From: a virus | IMG/VR virus record: IMGVR_UViG_3300046787_000308 | Location: 1-38,902 of that record | Length of the DNA: 38,902 bases | Reading direction: 5' to 3' (one strand) | Shown: positions 24,290 through 33,038 of the stretch, in pieces | How positions within the stretch are numbered: position 1 is the stretch's first letter | Layout of the letters: each line of letters opens with the position of its first letter | Made by a program: the position numbers and the translations under genes | The notes under the pieces: model-generated | The model's input: only the letters and a program-made list of their open reading frames with translations | What the model was told of the DNA's origin: nothing | Database searches by the model: none

Positions 24290-26101
24290 ATGTTCGTATA
24301 CGATTTAGAAACCTATCCTAATTGTTTTCTGGCGGGATACGAGCATGTTGAATCAGGTCGTCGATTGATCTTCGAAATCTCGGATCGTGTTAATATGATC
24401 CGAGAGTATTTACATTTTCTTAAGATTTGCGCGACTCAGAAACAAACGATGGTAGGTTTCTATAATCTAAGTTTCGATGAGGCAATTGTTAATTGTGTGT
24501 TCAACACTGGTGAATCATGCACTTCTGATATGATATTCAATCACGCTCAATCAGTCATAAGTTCAGATAGAAATTTCAAACAAATTCCAGACTGGCAACG
24601 AATACACCCTCAAATTGATTTGTTTAAAATTAATCATTTCGACAACCCTGCAAAATCGACATCGCTAAAAATGCTTGAATTCGTTATGCGTATGGATGAC
24701 ATACAGGAATTGCCGTATCCTGTCGGATCATTGTTAAGTCATGATGAGATAGACAACCTTATTAAATACCTTCACCACGACCTAAACGCTACGGTTAAAT
24801 TTTTTCATAAGAACAGCGACGCGATAAAACTAAGGACTGATCTCACACAGAAACACAATTTCGATTTTATGAACGCTTCTGATATTAGGATAGGTACAGA
24901 ATACTTCAGAATGAAACTCGAAGAAAAGCAACCTGGAATTTGCGGTACACGCTCGCGACCTAGGCAAACGATAAGACGTGCAATCCCTATCGGTGAAATA
25001 ATAGTACCGTATTTAGGTTTTCAGCGCGCAGAGTTTCGTCAGATAAAAGAGTGGTTCGCAGACAAAACGATAACCGAAACTAAAGGTGTGTTTAAAGATG
25101 CTGAATTCACTATCGACGGTTTTAAATATGTTTTCGGCGCGGGTGGTATTCACGGTTCGATTAAATCAGGCATCGTCAGTGATCGTAAAATTATCGATCT
25201 AGACGTTACTAGTTTTTACCCATTACTTGCGATCGTTAATAGATTATACCCTGCACATTTGAGTCAAACGTTTTGTGATGTGTATAAGGAAATTTTCGAC
25301 TTACGTGCACAAAGACCTAAAAAACAATTTCCTGCTGAAAATGCAATACTTAAACTAGCGTTAAACGGTGTGTATGGTAATTCTAACAATAAATACTCGT
25401 GTTTCTACGATCCGCAATTCACAATGTCGATCACGATCAACGGACAGTTATCGCTGTTAATGCTGGCTGAATGGTTGACGACAATTGAAAGTCTCGAAGT
25501 GATCCAAGTTAATACCGACGGTATTACCGTTGCAATAGATGATCATGACGAATATAAAGTTGAACACATTAAAACAGTATGGGAAAAACACACTCGACTA
25601 TCGCTAGAGCGCAAAGACTACTCAAGGATGTTTATTCGCGATGTTAATAACTACATCGCGGAAGGTGTGGACGGATCGATAAAACGAAAGGGTGCGTACG
25701 AATACGAGTTAGGATATCATCAAAACCATAGCGCGCTAGTAGTGCCTAAGGTCGCGGAAAAACATTTGCTGTACGGTGCTGATATTACCCACAGTGTGGT
25801 ACTCCATGATGATGTTTTAGATTTTATGTTACGAACTAAAGTACCTCGCACAAGTAAGCTATTATACGGAGACGAACAGATACAGAACATTACTAGGTAT
25901 TATGTATCGAACACGGGTAATATGTTGACCAAGGTAATGCCGCCACTAGCGAAAAAACCAGATGTAGAAAGACGAATAGGTATAAACGTCGGTAACGTTG
26001 TACGAGTCTGCAACAATTTAAAAACCGCTGATCTAACAGATATCAACTATCAATATTATATAGATGAGGTTAAAAAATTATGCGATCCAATTACATGTTG
26101 A
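24290..26101 (+). CDS. Family B DNA polymerase with 3'-5' exonuclease
   Basis: 603 aa, replicative polymerase. Exonuclease motifs: Exo I YDLETYP (Asp5, Glu7), Exo II GFYNLSFDE (Asn59, Asp63), Exo III YLHHD (Tyr160, Asp164). The polymerase Y-GG/A-type motif is FGAGGIHGS (282-290). Motif A is LDVTSFYP (Asp305), motif B is KLALNGVYG (Lys355, Asn359, Tyr362) and motif C reads QVNTDGITV (Asn408, Asp410), followed by KRKGAY (465-470). Motif C has Asn in place of the first Asp of DTDS and Gly in place of Ser, a variant form. The short length fits a compact phage enzyme. No terminal-protein gene is seen, so I do not assume protein priming. Confidence 0.9.
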   Translation: MFVYDLETYPNCFLAGYEHVESGRRLIFEISDRVNMIREYLHFLKICATQKQTMVGFYNLSFDEAIVNCVFNTGESCTSDMIFNHAQSVISSDRNFKQIPDWQRIHPQIDLFKINHFDNPAKSTSLKMLEFVMRMDDIQELPYPVGSLLSHDEIDNLIKYLHHDLNATVKFFHKNSDAIKLRTDLTQKHNFDFMNASDIRIGTEYFRMKLEEKQPGICGTRSRPRQTIRRAIPIGEIIVPYLGFQRAEFRQIKEWFADKTITETKGVFKDAEFTIDGFKYVFGAGGIHGSIKSGIVSDRKIIDLDVTSFYPLLAIVNRLYPAHLSQTFCDVYKEIFDLRAQRPKKQFPAENAILKLALNGVYGNSNNKYSCFYDPQFTMSITINGQLSLLMLAEWLTTIESLEVIQVNTDGITVAIDDHDEYKVEHIKTVWEKHTRLSLERKDYSRMFIRDVNNYIAEGVDGSIKRKGAYEYELGYHQNHSALVVPKVAEKHLLYGADITHSVVLHDDVLDFMLRTKVPRTSKLLYGDEQIQNITRYYVSNTGNMLTKVMPPLAKKPDVERRIGINVGNVVRVCNNLKTADLTDINYQYYIDEVKKLCDPITC

Positions 26102-26595
26102 CGCGACACGGGCACGAGTTTGATTTCGAAAACACAACAACTAATATGATCGACATCCTAGATATCAACCACGGTTTACAACGCGCACCACGTTTTGCAG
26201 GACACACAAAGTACCACTACAGTGTAGCAAACCACAGCATCATGGTGATGCAGCATGTACCAAAACATTTACGTCTCGCAGCGCTATTGCACGATGCTGC
26301 TGAAGCATATATGTGCGATGTGCCACGACCATTGAAGGCGCTCATACCTGAGTATAGAGTCATCGAGAATCGAATCCTTAATGTGATTTATGAAAAATTT
26401 GGTATCAAAGTCAGTCCGCTTGATCGTATGAAAATAAAGATAGCGGATTCGATGGTAACAGAACGCGAGCGCATAGACCTAATGCAAGATCACAATGCTC
26501 AGGAATCTAAAGCTGTTAGGGCACATTGTCACTATTACGACGACTACGAATTTTTAGAATTTTTTAAAAGGCTGACACATGATTTACACGATTAA
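26080..26595 (+). CDS. HD-domain phosphohydrolase, YfbR-like
   Basis: 171 aa. The HD signature is complete: GHTKYHYSVANHS (His42, His46, His52), LAALLHDAAEAYMCDVPRPLK (His71, Asp72, Glu75) and a distal ADSMVTERERIDL acidic block with the last Asp. Close relatives act as deoxynucleoside monophosphatases and could adjust nucleotide pools during replication. It overlaps the polymerase gene by 22 bp, with GAGG upstream of the chosen ATG; a second in-frame ATG at 26095 would remove five residues. Confidence 0.8.
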   Translation: MRSNYMLTRHGHEFDFENTTTNMIDILDINHGLQRAPRFAGHTKYHYSVANHSIMVMQHVPKHLRLAALLHDAAEAYMCDVPRPLKALIPEYRVIENRILNVIYEKFGIKVSPLDRMKIKIADSMVTERERIDLMQDHNAQESKAVRAHCHYYDDYEFLEFFKRLTHDLHD

Positions 26596-26800
26596 CTACG
26601 CTTATCGCTCTAGCACAATAGCGCAGCAGTTAGGTTACTCTAAATCAGGCTGTGCGTATTTGTTAGATACTGACAACAGAGTAATATATTCCGATTTCAC
26701 CACGAGCAGTGTGTTAGAATTCGCAGACGATCATAATTTAGAGTTGACTACAGATAGTCGTGAGTGGGCGATGAGGACTATGGGATATGCGTGTAGGTGA
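26579..26800 (+). CDS. Unknown small protein
   Basis: 73 aa with no recognised family. The sequence has an N-terminal Tyr/Ser segment (TINYAYRSSTIAQQLGYSKSG), a central YLLDTDNRVIYSDF and a helical end rich in Glu/Met/Arg. It overlaps the HD gene by 17 bp and the next gene by 14 bp and has AAGG upstream of its ATG, so it is probably a real member of the replication operon. Confidence 0.5.
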   Translation: MIYTINYAYRSSTIAQQLGYSKSGCAYLLDTDNRVIYSDFTTSSVLEFADDHNLELTTDSREWAMRTMGYACR

Positions 26801-27182
26801 CAGAGTAAGACTGATAGACACGGAAGGACTGCCGCCAGGAGCGAGGCACTTAGACAAGTTCTTGGTATATCGTATCGCTTCTGTTGACGATTTTTCACTA
26901 ACTCTAGTCGGTCTTGATGACGTAACGCTGTTAACAACACGTTTTCGACTCGCTGGTGGGTCAGTTGCACAGGAGGGTGATACGATTGCATGGTTGTACG
27001 AACGCTCTCGTTGTGTTGGTATAGCGCGTCAAGGGATGTTTGGTCGCAAACGAATATACTTACACGCCTTTTATTTCCTCGACACAAGTCGCACAGGTGA
27101 GCAGTATATGGGAGAGTTTGAAACGTTCGCAGGATTTCAGGCTACAGGGAGTTTCGGCGATATGAGATATTATGAATTATGA
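26787..27182 (+). CDS. Unknown protein with SH3/KOW-like N-terminus
   Basis: 131 aa. The first 40 residues (MRVGDRVRLIDTEGLPPGAR, then LVYRIASVDD) have the compact beta pattern of KOW/SH3-like or small regulatory domains that bind RNA or protein. The rest is beta-rich (FSLTLVGLDD, GGSVAQEGDTIAWLYE) and ends FGDMRYYEL. I cannot assign a function. Its start overlaps the previous ORF and its stop overlaps the methylase (ATGA). Confidence 0.5.
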   Translation: MRVGDRVRLIDTEGLPPGARHLDKFLVYRIASVDDFSLTLVGLDDVTLLTTRFRLAGGSVAQEGDTIAWLYERSRCVGIARQGMFGRKRIYLHAFYFLDTSRTGEQYMGEFETFAGFQATGSFGDMRYYEL

Positions 27183-27631
27183 AAAAAAATGATTGTTTGC
27201 AGACGCCTTATTGGGTGTACGGTGCACTCGGTGATATCGACTTGGACCCTTGCGCGGGAATCGATACAAAGATAGGAAAAATAAACTGGGCAATAGAACG
27301 CGGTGAGGATGGTTTGGAACGCGAGTGGTGTGGTTTTACATTCGTCAACCCACCGTTTTCTGAAAAATCGAAATGGATCGAAAAATCCCTTGATCACATG
27401 CACGGTATTTTATTACTACCAGAGCGCGGATCCGCACCATGGTTCGGACCGTTAGCGAAAGCGGCAGGTAATTATTTTGTCATGGGCAAGAAGATCAATT
27501 TCATCGGCGGACCAAGTTCAAACAATTTAGGCACAGTGCTTTTTGCGCTTGGTGATGAGGCGCGGCGGCGTTTAATCGACACGACACTGCCTGGGCATTT
27601 CGTTGAGGTAGTTAAATTTACACCGCGATGA
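27179..27631 (+). CDS. DNA N6-adenine methyltransferase, Dam/PF05869-like
   Basis: 150 aa. The pattern QTPYWVYG at the N-terminus, DLDPCA (Asp23, Cys25) and FVNPPFS (NPPF at 57-60) match the short phage Dam-type methylase family, which modifies adenine in DNA. LLLPERGSAPWFGPL and INFIGGPSS follow, as in the family. It could protect phage DNA from host restriction or modify the phage's own expression. GATC sites are plentiful in this genome by eye, so a Dam-like specificity is possible but not shown. Confidence 0.85.
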   Translation: MKKNDCLQTPYWVYGALGDIDLDPCAGIDTKIGKINWAIERGEDGLEREWCGFTFVNPPFSEKSKWIEKSLDHMHGILLLPERGSAPWFGPLAKAAGNYFVMGKKINFIGGPSSNNLGTVLFALGDEARRRLIDTTLPGHFVEVVKFTPR

Positions 27632-29250
27632 ATTATAGAGACTATCAACAAACCCAACATGACGACATTCTACACGCGTGGAATACTGGCGAAAAGAATA
27701 TAGCGTTACAATCGCCAACAGGCAGCGGTAAAACCGTGTTGTTTTCTGGAATCACTCGCGAATTGAATATACCGACGGTTGCTATCGCGCACAGACAAGA
27801 ACTTGTTACGCAAATGTCTAGAACGTTTGCGCGGCATGGAGTTGAACACAGTGTCGTGGGACCGGCGACGTTAATCAGAAATATCAACAAGGCGCACATG
27901 ATTGAATTCGGTAAAACGTATTACCGTACGCGCGCTAATCTGCGTATTGCTAGTATTGACACACTAGTGGGTGCTAAACAATATCAACTTGCACAGGATT
28001 GGGGAAAAGAAGTAAAACTATGGATCATGGACGAAGGACATCATTTACTGAAGGCTAATAAATGGGGCAAAGGCGTTGATCTATTTCCCAACGCTCGCGG
28101 CCTAGGCGTTAGCGCATGGTTTGGGCGTACCGACGGCAAAGGGTTAGGGTCTTGTGCCGACGGATATTATAATGTGTTATTACATGGACCGACCCCACAA
28201 TATTTGATCGAGCGAGGATATCTAACACCATTTAAACTTTACGGCCGACCGTCGGACATCACAACCGACGGGATCGATGTTAGCAAAGTGACAGGTGAGT
28301 TTAATAAACATCAATTAAGTACTCGTGTTAAAGCTTCAAAAAAAATAACTGGTGATGTAGTCGAGCATTATTTAAAACTTGCACGCGGAAAAATTGGCGT
28401 TACGTTTGTTGATAATACCGAGACTGCACGAATCATTGCGGAAAAGTTTTGTGCAGCAGGCGTACCAGCGGTTGCGATCGATGCAAATACACCAGACGCC
28501 GATCGAATAAAAGCGTTAAAAAAATTAGAGCGTGGCGAGCTATTACAGATTGTTAACGTCGATATATTCGGCGAAGGTTTTGATTGTCCTGCTATCGAGG
28601 TTGTAAGCTTCGCCCGTCCGACCGCTAGTTATTCGCTCTATATTCAGCAGTTCGGGCGAGCGCTCAGATTATTAGAAGGTAAGCTATACGCAATTATTAT
28701 TGATCACGTCGGCAATATTGTAAGGCACGGTGGACCGCCGCTCGTGATGAAACCGACAACGTTAGAAAGGCGCGACGATAAAACGGAAACGATTGTTGAT
28801 CCTGACACAATCGGAACAAAACTCTGCACACAGTGCTTAGGACGATATGAATCATATTTGCGTATTTGTCCGTACTGTGGTTTTGAATATTTACCGATTG
28901 AGCGGTCAGTACCCGAACACGTTGAAGGTAATCTAGTGCTTTTGGATTTTGATGAGTGTCGACGGTTGCTAGCGCTCGCTGAAGATTCCGTAAAACCTCC
29001 TAGGTCACATGGTAACGAAATGATTGACGCGCGTAACATGCGACTATACAACGAAAAACTCGCGCTTAAAAACGATTTGAGAGATAACATTGCATTATGG
29101 TCGGGCATTCAAATTACCAAAAATATTGACTTGCAGGACAGGTATAGATTATTTTATAAAACGTTCGGCGTTGACGTACTAACAGCGCTTACACTTGACA
29201 AAAATAAAACGGAGGAATTACTAAATGCAGTTAATCGAGAATGTAATTAA
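27628..29250 (+). CDS. SF2 DEAD/DEAH-box helicase with zinc-finger-like C-terminus
   Basis: 540 aa. Motif I (Walker A) is PTGSGKT (30-36), motif II DEGHH (135-139), and motif VI resembles QQFGRALR (about 344-351). HRQEL and the F-G-E-G-F-D-C-P region (about 311-318) are also typical of the restriction/UvrB-like SF2 group. Cys residues CTQCLGRY and CPYCG (about 391-409) form a likely zinc ribbon. It probably unwinds DNA for replication or recombination. The start overlaps the methylase gene; the end overlaps the MazG-like gene by 26 bp. Confidence 0.85.
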   Translation: MNYRDYQQTQHDDILHAWNTGEKNIALQSPTGSGKTVLFSGITRELNIPTVAIAHRQELVTQMSRTFARHGVEHSVVGPATLIRNINKAHMIEFGKTYYRTRANLRIASIDTLVGAKQYQLAQDWGKEVKLWIMDEGHHLLKANKWGKGVDLFPNARGLGVSAWFGRTDGKGLGSCADGYYNVLLHGPTPQYLIERGYLTPFKLYGRPSDITTDGIDVSKVTGEFNKHQLSTRVKASKKITGDVVEHYLKLARGKIGVTFVDNTETARIIAEKFCAAGVPAVAIDANTPDADRIKALKKLERGELLQIVNVDIFGEGFDCPAIEVVSFARPTASYSLYIQQFGRALRLLEGKLYAIIIDHVGNIVRHGGPPLVMKPTTLERRDDKTETIVDPDTIGTKLCTQCLGRYESYLRICPYCGFEYLPIERSVPEHVEGNLVLLDFDECRRLLALAEDSVKPPRSHGNEMIDARNMRLYNEKLALKNDLRDNIALWSGIQITKNIDLQDRYRLFYKTFGVDVLTALTLDKNKTEELLNAVNRECN

Positions 29251-29683
29251 GTGGGGAGAAGATCGACATATCCACGCTGAATCAACGTATCAAGCACAGT
29301 TAAACGGTGCAGTTGCAGAGTGGTTTGAAATGCGCGAGGCGATCATCAAAGAAAAACCACTCAACGAGATTGCAATGGAAATCGGCGATGTGTTAGTGCA
29401 GTTTACCAATGCATTTATGATCAGCAAGCACTACAATGCTGCAGCAATTATACGCGATCTTTTAAACAGTGATCGCGCTAATAAAAGCAGTGATATCGAA
29501 AAATCCACGGAATGGTTTATCGAATCGATGGGTAGTCGGGATATTTGGTTAGCATTACTTGAGTTGAAAGCAGTTGCTAACGCTCAAGGATTAATTCTAA
29601 CAGACTGTTATCAACTCGCGTATAATAAAATCAGTAAGCGTACTGGCGCAATGAAGAACGGTAAATGGTGTAAGCATGAGTAA
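29225..29683 (+). CDS. MazG-like nucleotide pyrophosphohydrolase
   Basis: 152 aa. The metal-binding pattern EWFEMREAII (about 32-41) followed by MEIGDVLVQFTNAF (about 51-64) is the E-x-x-E plus E-x-x-D signature of the MazG-like superfamily. Members hydrolyse nucleotide triphosphates or (p)ppGpp-type alarmones. The second half is helical and less typical. A GGAGG site at 29212 and an in-frame ATG give a good start inside the end of the helicase gene. It fits with the HD protein as a pool-shaping enzyme. Confidence 0.75.
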   Translation: MQLIENVIKWGEDRHIHAESTYQAQLNGAVAEWFEMREAIIKEKPLNEIAMEIGDVLVQFTNAFMISKHYNAAAIIRDLLNSDRANKSSDIEKSTEWFIESMGSRDIWLALLELKAVANAQGLILTDCYQLAYNKISKRTGAMKNGKWCKHE

Positions 29684-29858
29684 ATTACGTGTAATTACGT
29701 CGAGTATATCTAACAAAATTATAATCGTTGATGGTTTACGCCTAGTGCAGGATATTACTGACGAAGCGGTGGAAGCGGTTGCCGTATATCTACTACAAAC
29801 GGGAGGTTCTACCGTCAACGACGGTAAATACACTCTCAAGATCGAGAAAACTGAATGA
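29676..29858 (+). CDS. Small conserved phage protein, DUF7446-like
   Basis: 60 aa with the order seen in a small phage family I recall as DUF7446: an N-terminal strand block (SKLRVITSSISNKIIIVDG), a helix DITDEAVEAVAVYLLQTGG and a C-terminal strand NDGKYTLKIEK. Its function is unknown. It overlaps the MazG-like gene and ends in an ATGA overlap with the nuclease gene, showing it lies inside the operon. Confidence 0.55.
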   Translation: MSKLRVITSSISNKIIIVDGLRLVQDITDEAVEAVAVYLLQTGGSTVNDGKYTLKIEKTE

Positions 29859-30328
29859 CTGTTAACGAGTGGGCGCAGCGATGGGGCATACCCGCTAACG
29901 CACTCAATGAGCTAACACAGTTATTGAGTGTTGACTGCACGTCAACCGAAACGGGATACAGTGAAGCGGCGGTAAGTAGTCGTATCGTGTTGGCCGCAAG
30001 TAAGCGCGGTATACGGTTATTTCGTAATAACGTTGGAGCGTGTCAGGCTGAAGATGGTCGTATGATACGCTACGGAATCGCTAATGAATCGACACGGATC
30101 AACAGCGTTATTAAATCGAGTGACTATATAGGGATTACTCCCCGCACTATCAACGGTCAACGCGTTGGTGTGTTTACGTCGATCGAGGTAAAACGTGCTG
30201 GATGGCGTTACACTGGTACAGGTCGCGAAGTCGCTCAAAAACGTTGGTTAGATTTCGTTAACGCTTCGGGCGGTATTGGTTTTTTTGCAAACGATGATCA
30301 GGTGATCAATGAAATTTGTATTGACTAG
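29855..30328 (+). CDS. VRR-NUC domain nuclease
   Basis: 157 aa. The VRR-NUC arrangement is clear: YSEAAVSSRI with Glu37, IRLFRNNVG (53-61), SSDYIGI with Asp90, then FTSIEVKRAGW (Glu111-Val-Lys113) and AQKRWLD (Gln128). These residues form the PD-(D/E)XK catalytic centre of the family, which includes Holliday-junction resolvase-like and repair nucleases. It probably resolves branched intermediates in phage replication. The first 30 residues form a helical extension. The end overlaps the primase-helicase start by 20 bp. Confidence 0.85.
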   Translation: MTVNEWAQRWGIPANALNELTQLLSVDCTSTETGYSEAAVSSRIVLAASKRGIRLFRNNVGACQAEDGRMIRYGIANESTRINSVIKSSDYIGITPRTINGQRVGVFTSIEVKRAGWRYTGTGREVAQKRWLDFVNASGGIGFFANDDQVINEICID

Positions 30329-32540
30329 AGACAAAAAAGCGCTACATCCCACAACACTACTACCGGCAGGAATCACAGATAACTCGATATATCTCACACA
30401 ATATGAAGCGGTGAAACTTGCAACACAACACGGTTGTAGAATAGGTGTAGCTATTGAGGCACCTTATTTTGTTATTGATATTGATCATGCTCTAGTAGAT
30501 GGTCAATGGTCGGAGTTGTCGAGGTCGTTAGTGAGTCGTTTCACCGGTGCATATGTCGAGGTATCGTCAAGCGGTACTGGATTACATATTATTGGCTCGC
30601 TCAGCGCACCGGTTGACCATCGTTGTAAAAACACTCAACTACATATTGAGTGTTATACGCATTCACGCCTCATCGTGCTCACTGGCACACAGTGTGTTGG
30701 TAGTTGGGATACGTTACACGATAATGAGTTCGTGGCGGTCGTTAACGAATACTTCGCGCCTACGGTTGACCTGTACAATCATCACTGGACATTGACCGCT
30801 TGCGAGGGTTGGCATGGTCCATTAGATGATGATGAGTTGATTAAAAAGGCGTTGAAGTCTAGCAGCGCGTTCGCTCTTAGCGCACCGTTCAAGCGCTTGT
30901 GGACTGCTGAAAATCTCGATGAGTATTATCCTCACGAGAATAAAGATTTTGATCACTCCTCGGCAGATCTCGCCCTGTGTTCGCACCTTGCATTCTGGAC
31001 CGGTAAGAATTGCGAGCGCATTGAACGTTTGTTTGCGTTATCCGGGTTGATGCGCGACAAGTGGACCAAACGACAAGATTACCGCCAAGATACGATATTA
31101 CAAGCGATTAACAACTGTAAAAACGTTTTCGATGACGGCAAGCGCGAACAGATTAGCGACGGTGTTAGACATGGTTATCAATGTAAAACTATCGACGATC
31201 AAATAACATATTTCCGAGATTGCGTTTACGTTGCCGACATCAACAAAATATACGTAGGTAATAGCACACTTTTAAACAGTAGTCAGTTCAGAGCGTTTTA
31301 CGGTGGCTATGTGTTTTATCTTGACGCACTTATGGACACTACAACGCGTAACGCCTATGACGCGTTTACCGAATCACAAGGTTATGAGTTTCCGAAGGTG
31401 CACACAACATGCTTTAAGCCGTTGCAAAAACAGCAATCGATTATTGATCTCGACGGGATACGAGCATTAAATATATGGCGCGTGCTGGATGTACCTTCAA
31501 CCCCTGGTGATGTGTCGCCGTTTCTATACTTCATATCTAAAATTTTACCCGACCCCAATGACCGTGATATTTTATTGAGTTACTTAGCGGCGTGTGTTCA
31601 GTACCAGGGTGTAAAATTTCAATGGTGGGTAGTGTTGCAAGGTGTTGAGGGTAACGGTAAAACGTTCATAGCCAACGCTGTAATGCGTGCGATCGGTGAG
31701 CAACATTGTCATGTACCTAATTCACGCGACATCGATAATAAATTTAATGCGTGGATTTACGGTAAAACGTTTGTCTTCGTTGATGAGATCGATGTTAGTG
31801 ATAATGTGCAAATCATTGACGCGTTAAAACCATTAATCACTAACACTAGGATTGAAGTGCAAGGTAAAGGTCGTGATCAAGCGATGATAGACAATTGCGC
31901 CAATGGCATGATGTGCATGAATCATCGTGATGGAATAATTAAAACTCGAAACGATCGGCGCTACTGCGTATTTTTTACAGCGCAACAAAACGTTGCCGAT
32001 ATTGCACGCGACGGAATGGGCGGTGATTTTTTTCCGAAATTATGGGATTGGGCGCGAAGCGGAGGTTTTGCACATATTACCCACTACTTACGCACGTACA
32101 ATATAAATACGAAATACAACCCTGCTGGCGGTTGTAATAGAGCACCGGATACGTCAACGATAAACGAAGTGCTAAGCGAATCGCTGAGTAATGCTGAGTT
32201 AGAAATACTTGAAGCAATCGCTAATGAATATGTGGGGTTTTGCGGTGGATGGATATCAACGCTAGCGCTCCACAGAGTAGTTGCTAAACTGTCGCGTAAA
32301 CGAGTATCATCTGTAATGGATCGACTCGGTTATATTAGACATCCTGCATTGACCGATGGGCGTGCAAGTCGCTATATTACATGCGACGGCGGAACGCCTC
32401 GACTCTATGTTAAACGCGACTCGTTAAACGCTCAAATAACTAACAACGTGACAGCAACAACGGTTTACGAAAAAGCGCAAGCACATGCGTTATCACTCAA
32501 TAACTACGGGACTGAAAATGGAAAACTCTTTGGAAATTAA
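30309..32540 (+). CDS. Primase-helicase with PrimPol-like and D5-type helicase domains
   Basis: 743 aa. The N-terminal PrimPol-like domain has FVIDIDHA (Asp57, Asp59), SSSGTGLHI (86-94, catalytic-type His), and RLIVLTG (120-126). The middle has AW/KWTKRQDY (about 250-258), typical of the linking PriCT region. The C-terminal helicase has Walker A GVEGNGKT (445-452), Walker B FVFVDE (488-493), and further KTRNDRRYCVFF (about 539-551). It likely primes and unwinds DNA at the origin, as do D5-type proteins of phages and NrS-1-like viruses. It begins with AGGTG upstream. Confidence 0.85.
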   Translation: MKFVLTRDKKALHPTTLLPAGITDNSIYLTQYEAVKLATQHGCRIGVAIEAPYFVIDIDHALVDGQWSELSRSLVSRFTGAYVEVSSSGTGLHIIGSLSAPVDHRCKNTQLHIECYTHSRLIVLTGTQCVGSWDTLHDNEFVAVVNEYFAPTVDLYNHHWTLTACEGWHGPLDDDELIKKALKSSSAFALSAPFKRLWTAENLDEYYPHENKDFDHSSADLALCSHLAFWTGKNCERIERLFALSGLMRDKWTKRQDYRQDTILQAINNCKNVFDDGKREQISDGVRHGYQCKTIDDQITYFRDCVYVADINKIYVGNSTLLNSSQFRAFYGGYVFYLDALMDTTTRNAYDAFTESQGYEFPKVHTTCFKPLQKQQSIIDLDGIRALNIWRVLDVPSTPGDVSPFLYFISKILPDPNDRDILLSYLAACVQYQGVKFQWWVVLQGVEGNGKTFIANAVMRAIGEQHCHVPNSRDIDNKFNAWIYGKTFVFVDEIDVSDNVQIIDALKPLITNTRIEVQGKGRDQAMIDNCANGMMCMNHRDGIIKTRNDRRYCVFFTAQQNVADIARDGMGGDFFPKLWDWARSGGFAHITHYLRTYNINTKYNPAGGCNRAPDTSTINEVLSESLSNAELEILEAIANEYVGFCGGWISTLALHRVVAKLSRKRVSSVMDRLGYIRHPALTDGRASRYITCDGGTPRLYVKRDSLNAQITNNVTATTVYEKAQAHALSLNNYGTENGKLFGN

Positions 32541-32742
32541 AAGACGTGTAGTAATAAGATATATCGATGTTTTTAGAAAATGGTACATTTGCAACGCGTG
32601 CAATTATCTGAATACTTTCAGGTCATCGGTAAACGGATTTATCACTAGACAAGATGCTGTTGATTTTGCCGAATCCAATAACTGTATACCGCGCTTACTT
32701 GCGGCCAACACGATACGACCCCTCCGAGCACACTACCAATGA
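32518..32742 (+). CDS. Unknown small protein
   Basis: 74 aa from ATG 32518; a longer frame starts at 32485 but would overlap the primase gene by 56 bp and lacks a ribosome binding site. There are two nearby Cys residues (YICNACNYL), a basic N-terminus (SLEIKRRVVIRYIDVF) and a helical end (PRLLAANTIRPLRAHYQ). CNAC plus surrounding aromatic residues suggest a small metal-binding or DNA-associated protein, without family evidence. Confidence 0.4.
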   Translation: MENSLEIKRRVVIRYIDVFRKWYICNACNYLNTFRSSVNGFITRQDAVDFAESNNCIPRLLAANTIRPLRAHYQ

Positions 32743-32754
32743 TGAGGAAATTAA

Positions 32755-32937
32755 ATGAAAGTACATGAATTATTAATAGTTATGTCGTTATGTACCATAT
32801 CTATGATTTTTTGTGCTAATGTTGGTTTTAAGGCAGGAATGTCCGAAGTTGCAAGCGGTCGTTATACATGTAAACAATATTATGATCAATGGGAGTGTCG
32901 GAAAACTAAATCGATGAAACATGAAAAGGTGAAATAA
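32755..32937 (+). CDS. Small membrane protein, first of a tandem pair
   Basis: 60 aa with a hydrophobic segment (LLIVMSLCTISMIFCANVG, about 6-24) and a Lys/Arg-rich tail ending MKHEKVK. It starts MKVHELLIVM, like the next ORF (MKAYEILAVV), which suggests two related membrane peptides. A GAGG site precedes it. Its TAA shares an A with the next ATG (TAATG). Confidence 0.5.
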   Translation: MKVHELLIVMSLCTISMIFCANVGFKAGMSEVASGRYTCKQYYDQWECRKTKSMKHEKVK

Positions 32938-33038
32938 TGAAAGCGTATGAAATACTCGCGGTGGTAGGTGCCTCAATAGCGTTAGCGGCTAATATAATCA
33001 TCATTTGTTTACTCGCTTATGTGTGCGGAGGTTTATAA
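32937..33038 (+). CDS. Very small membrane protein, second of a tandem pair
   Basis: 33 aa with the same N-terminal pattern as the preceding ORF (MKAYEILAVVG), then a full membrane helix (ALAANIIIICLLAYV) and the end CGGL. It is preceded by AAGGTG and joined on both sides by TAATG, so it fits precisely in the coupled string. It is too short for a family match. Confidence 0.45.
   Translation: MKAYEILAVVGASIALAANIIIICLLAYVCGGL

Noticed and set aside
26731-27087. 118-aa minus-strand ORF opposite the SH3-like gene
   Set aside because: No leftward gene context; the rightward genes there overlap tightly and have ribosome binding sites.
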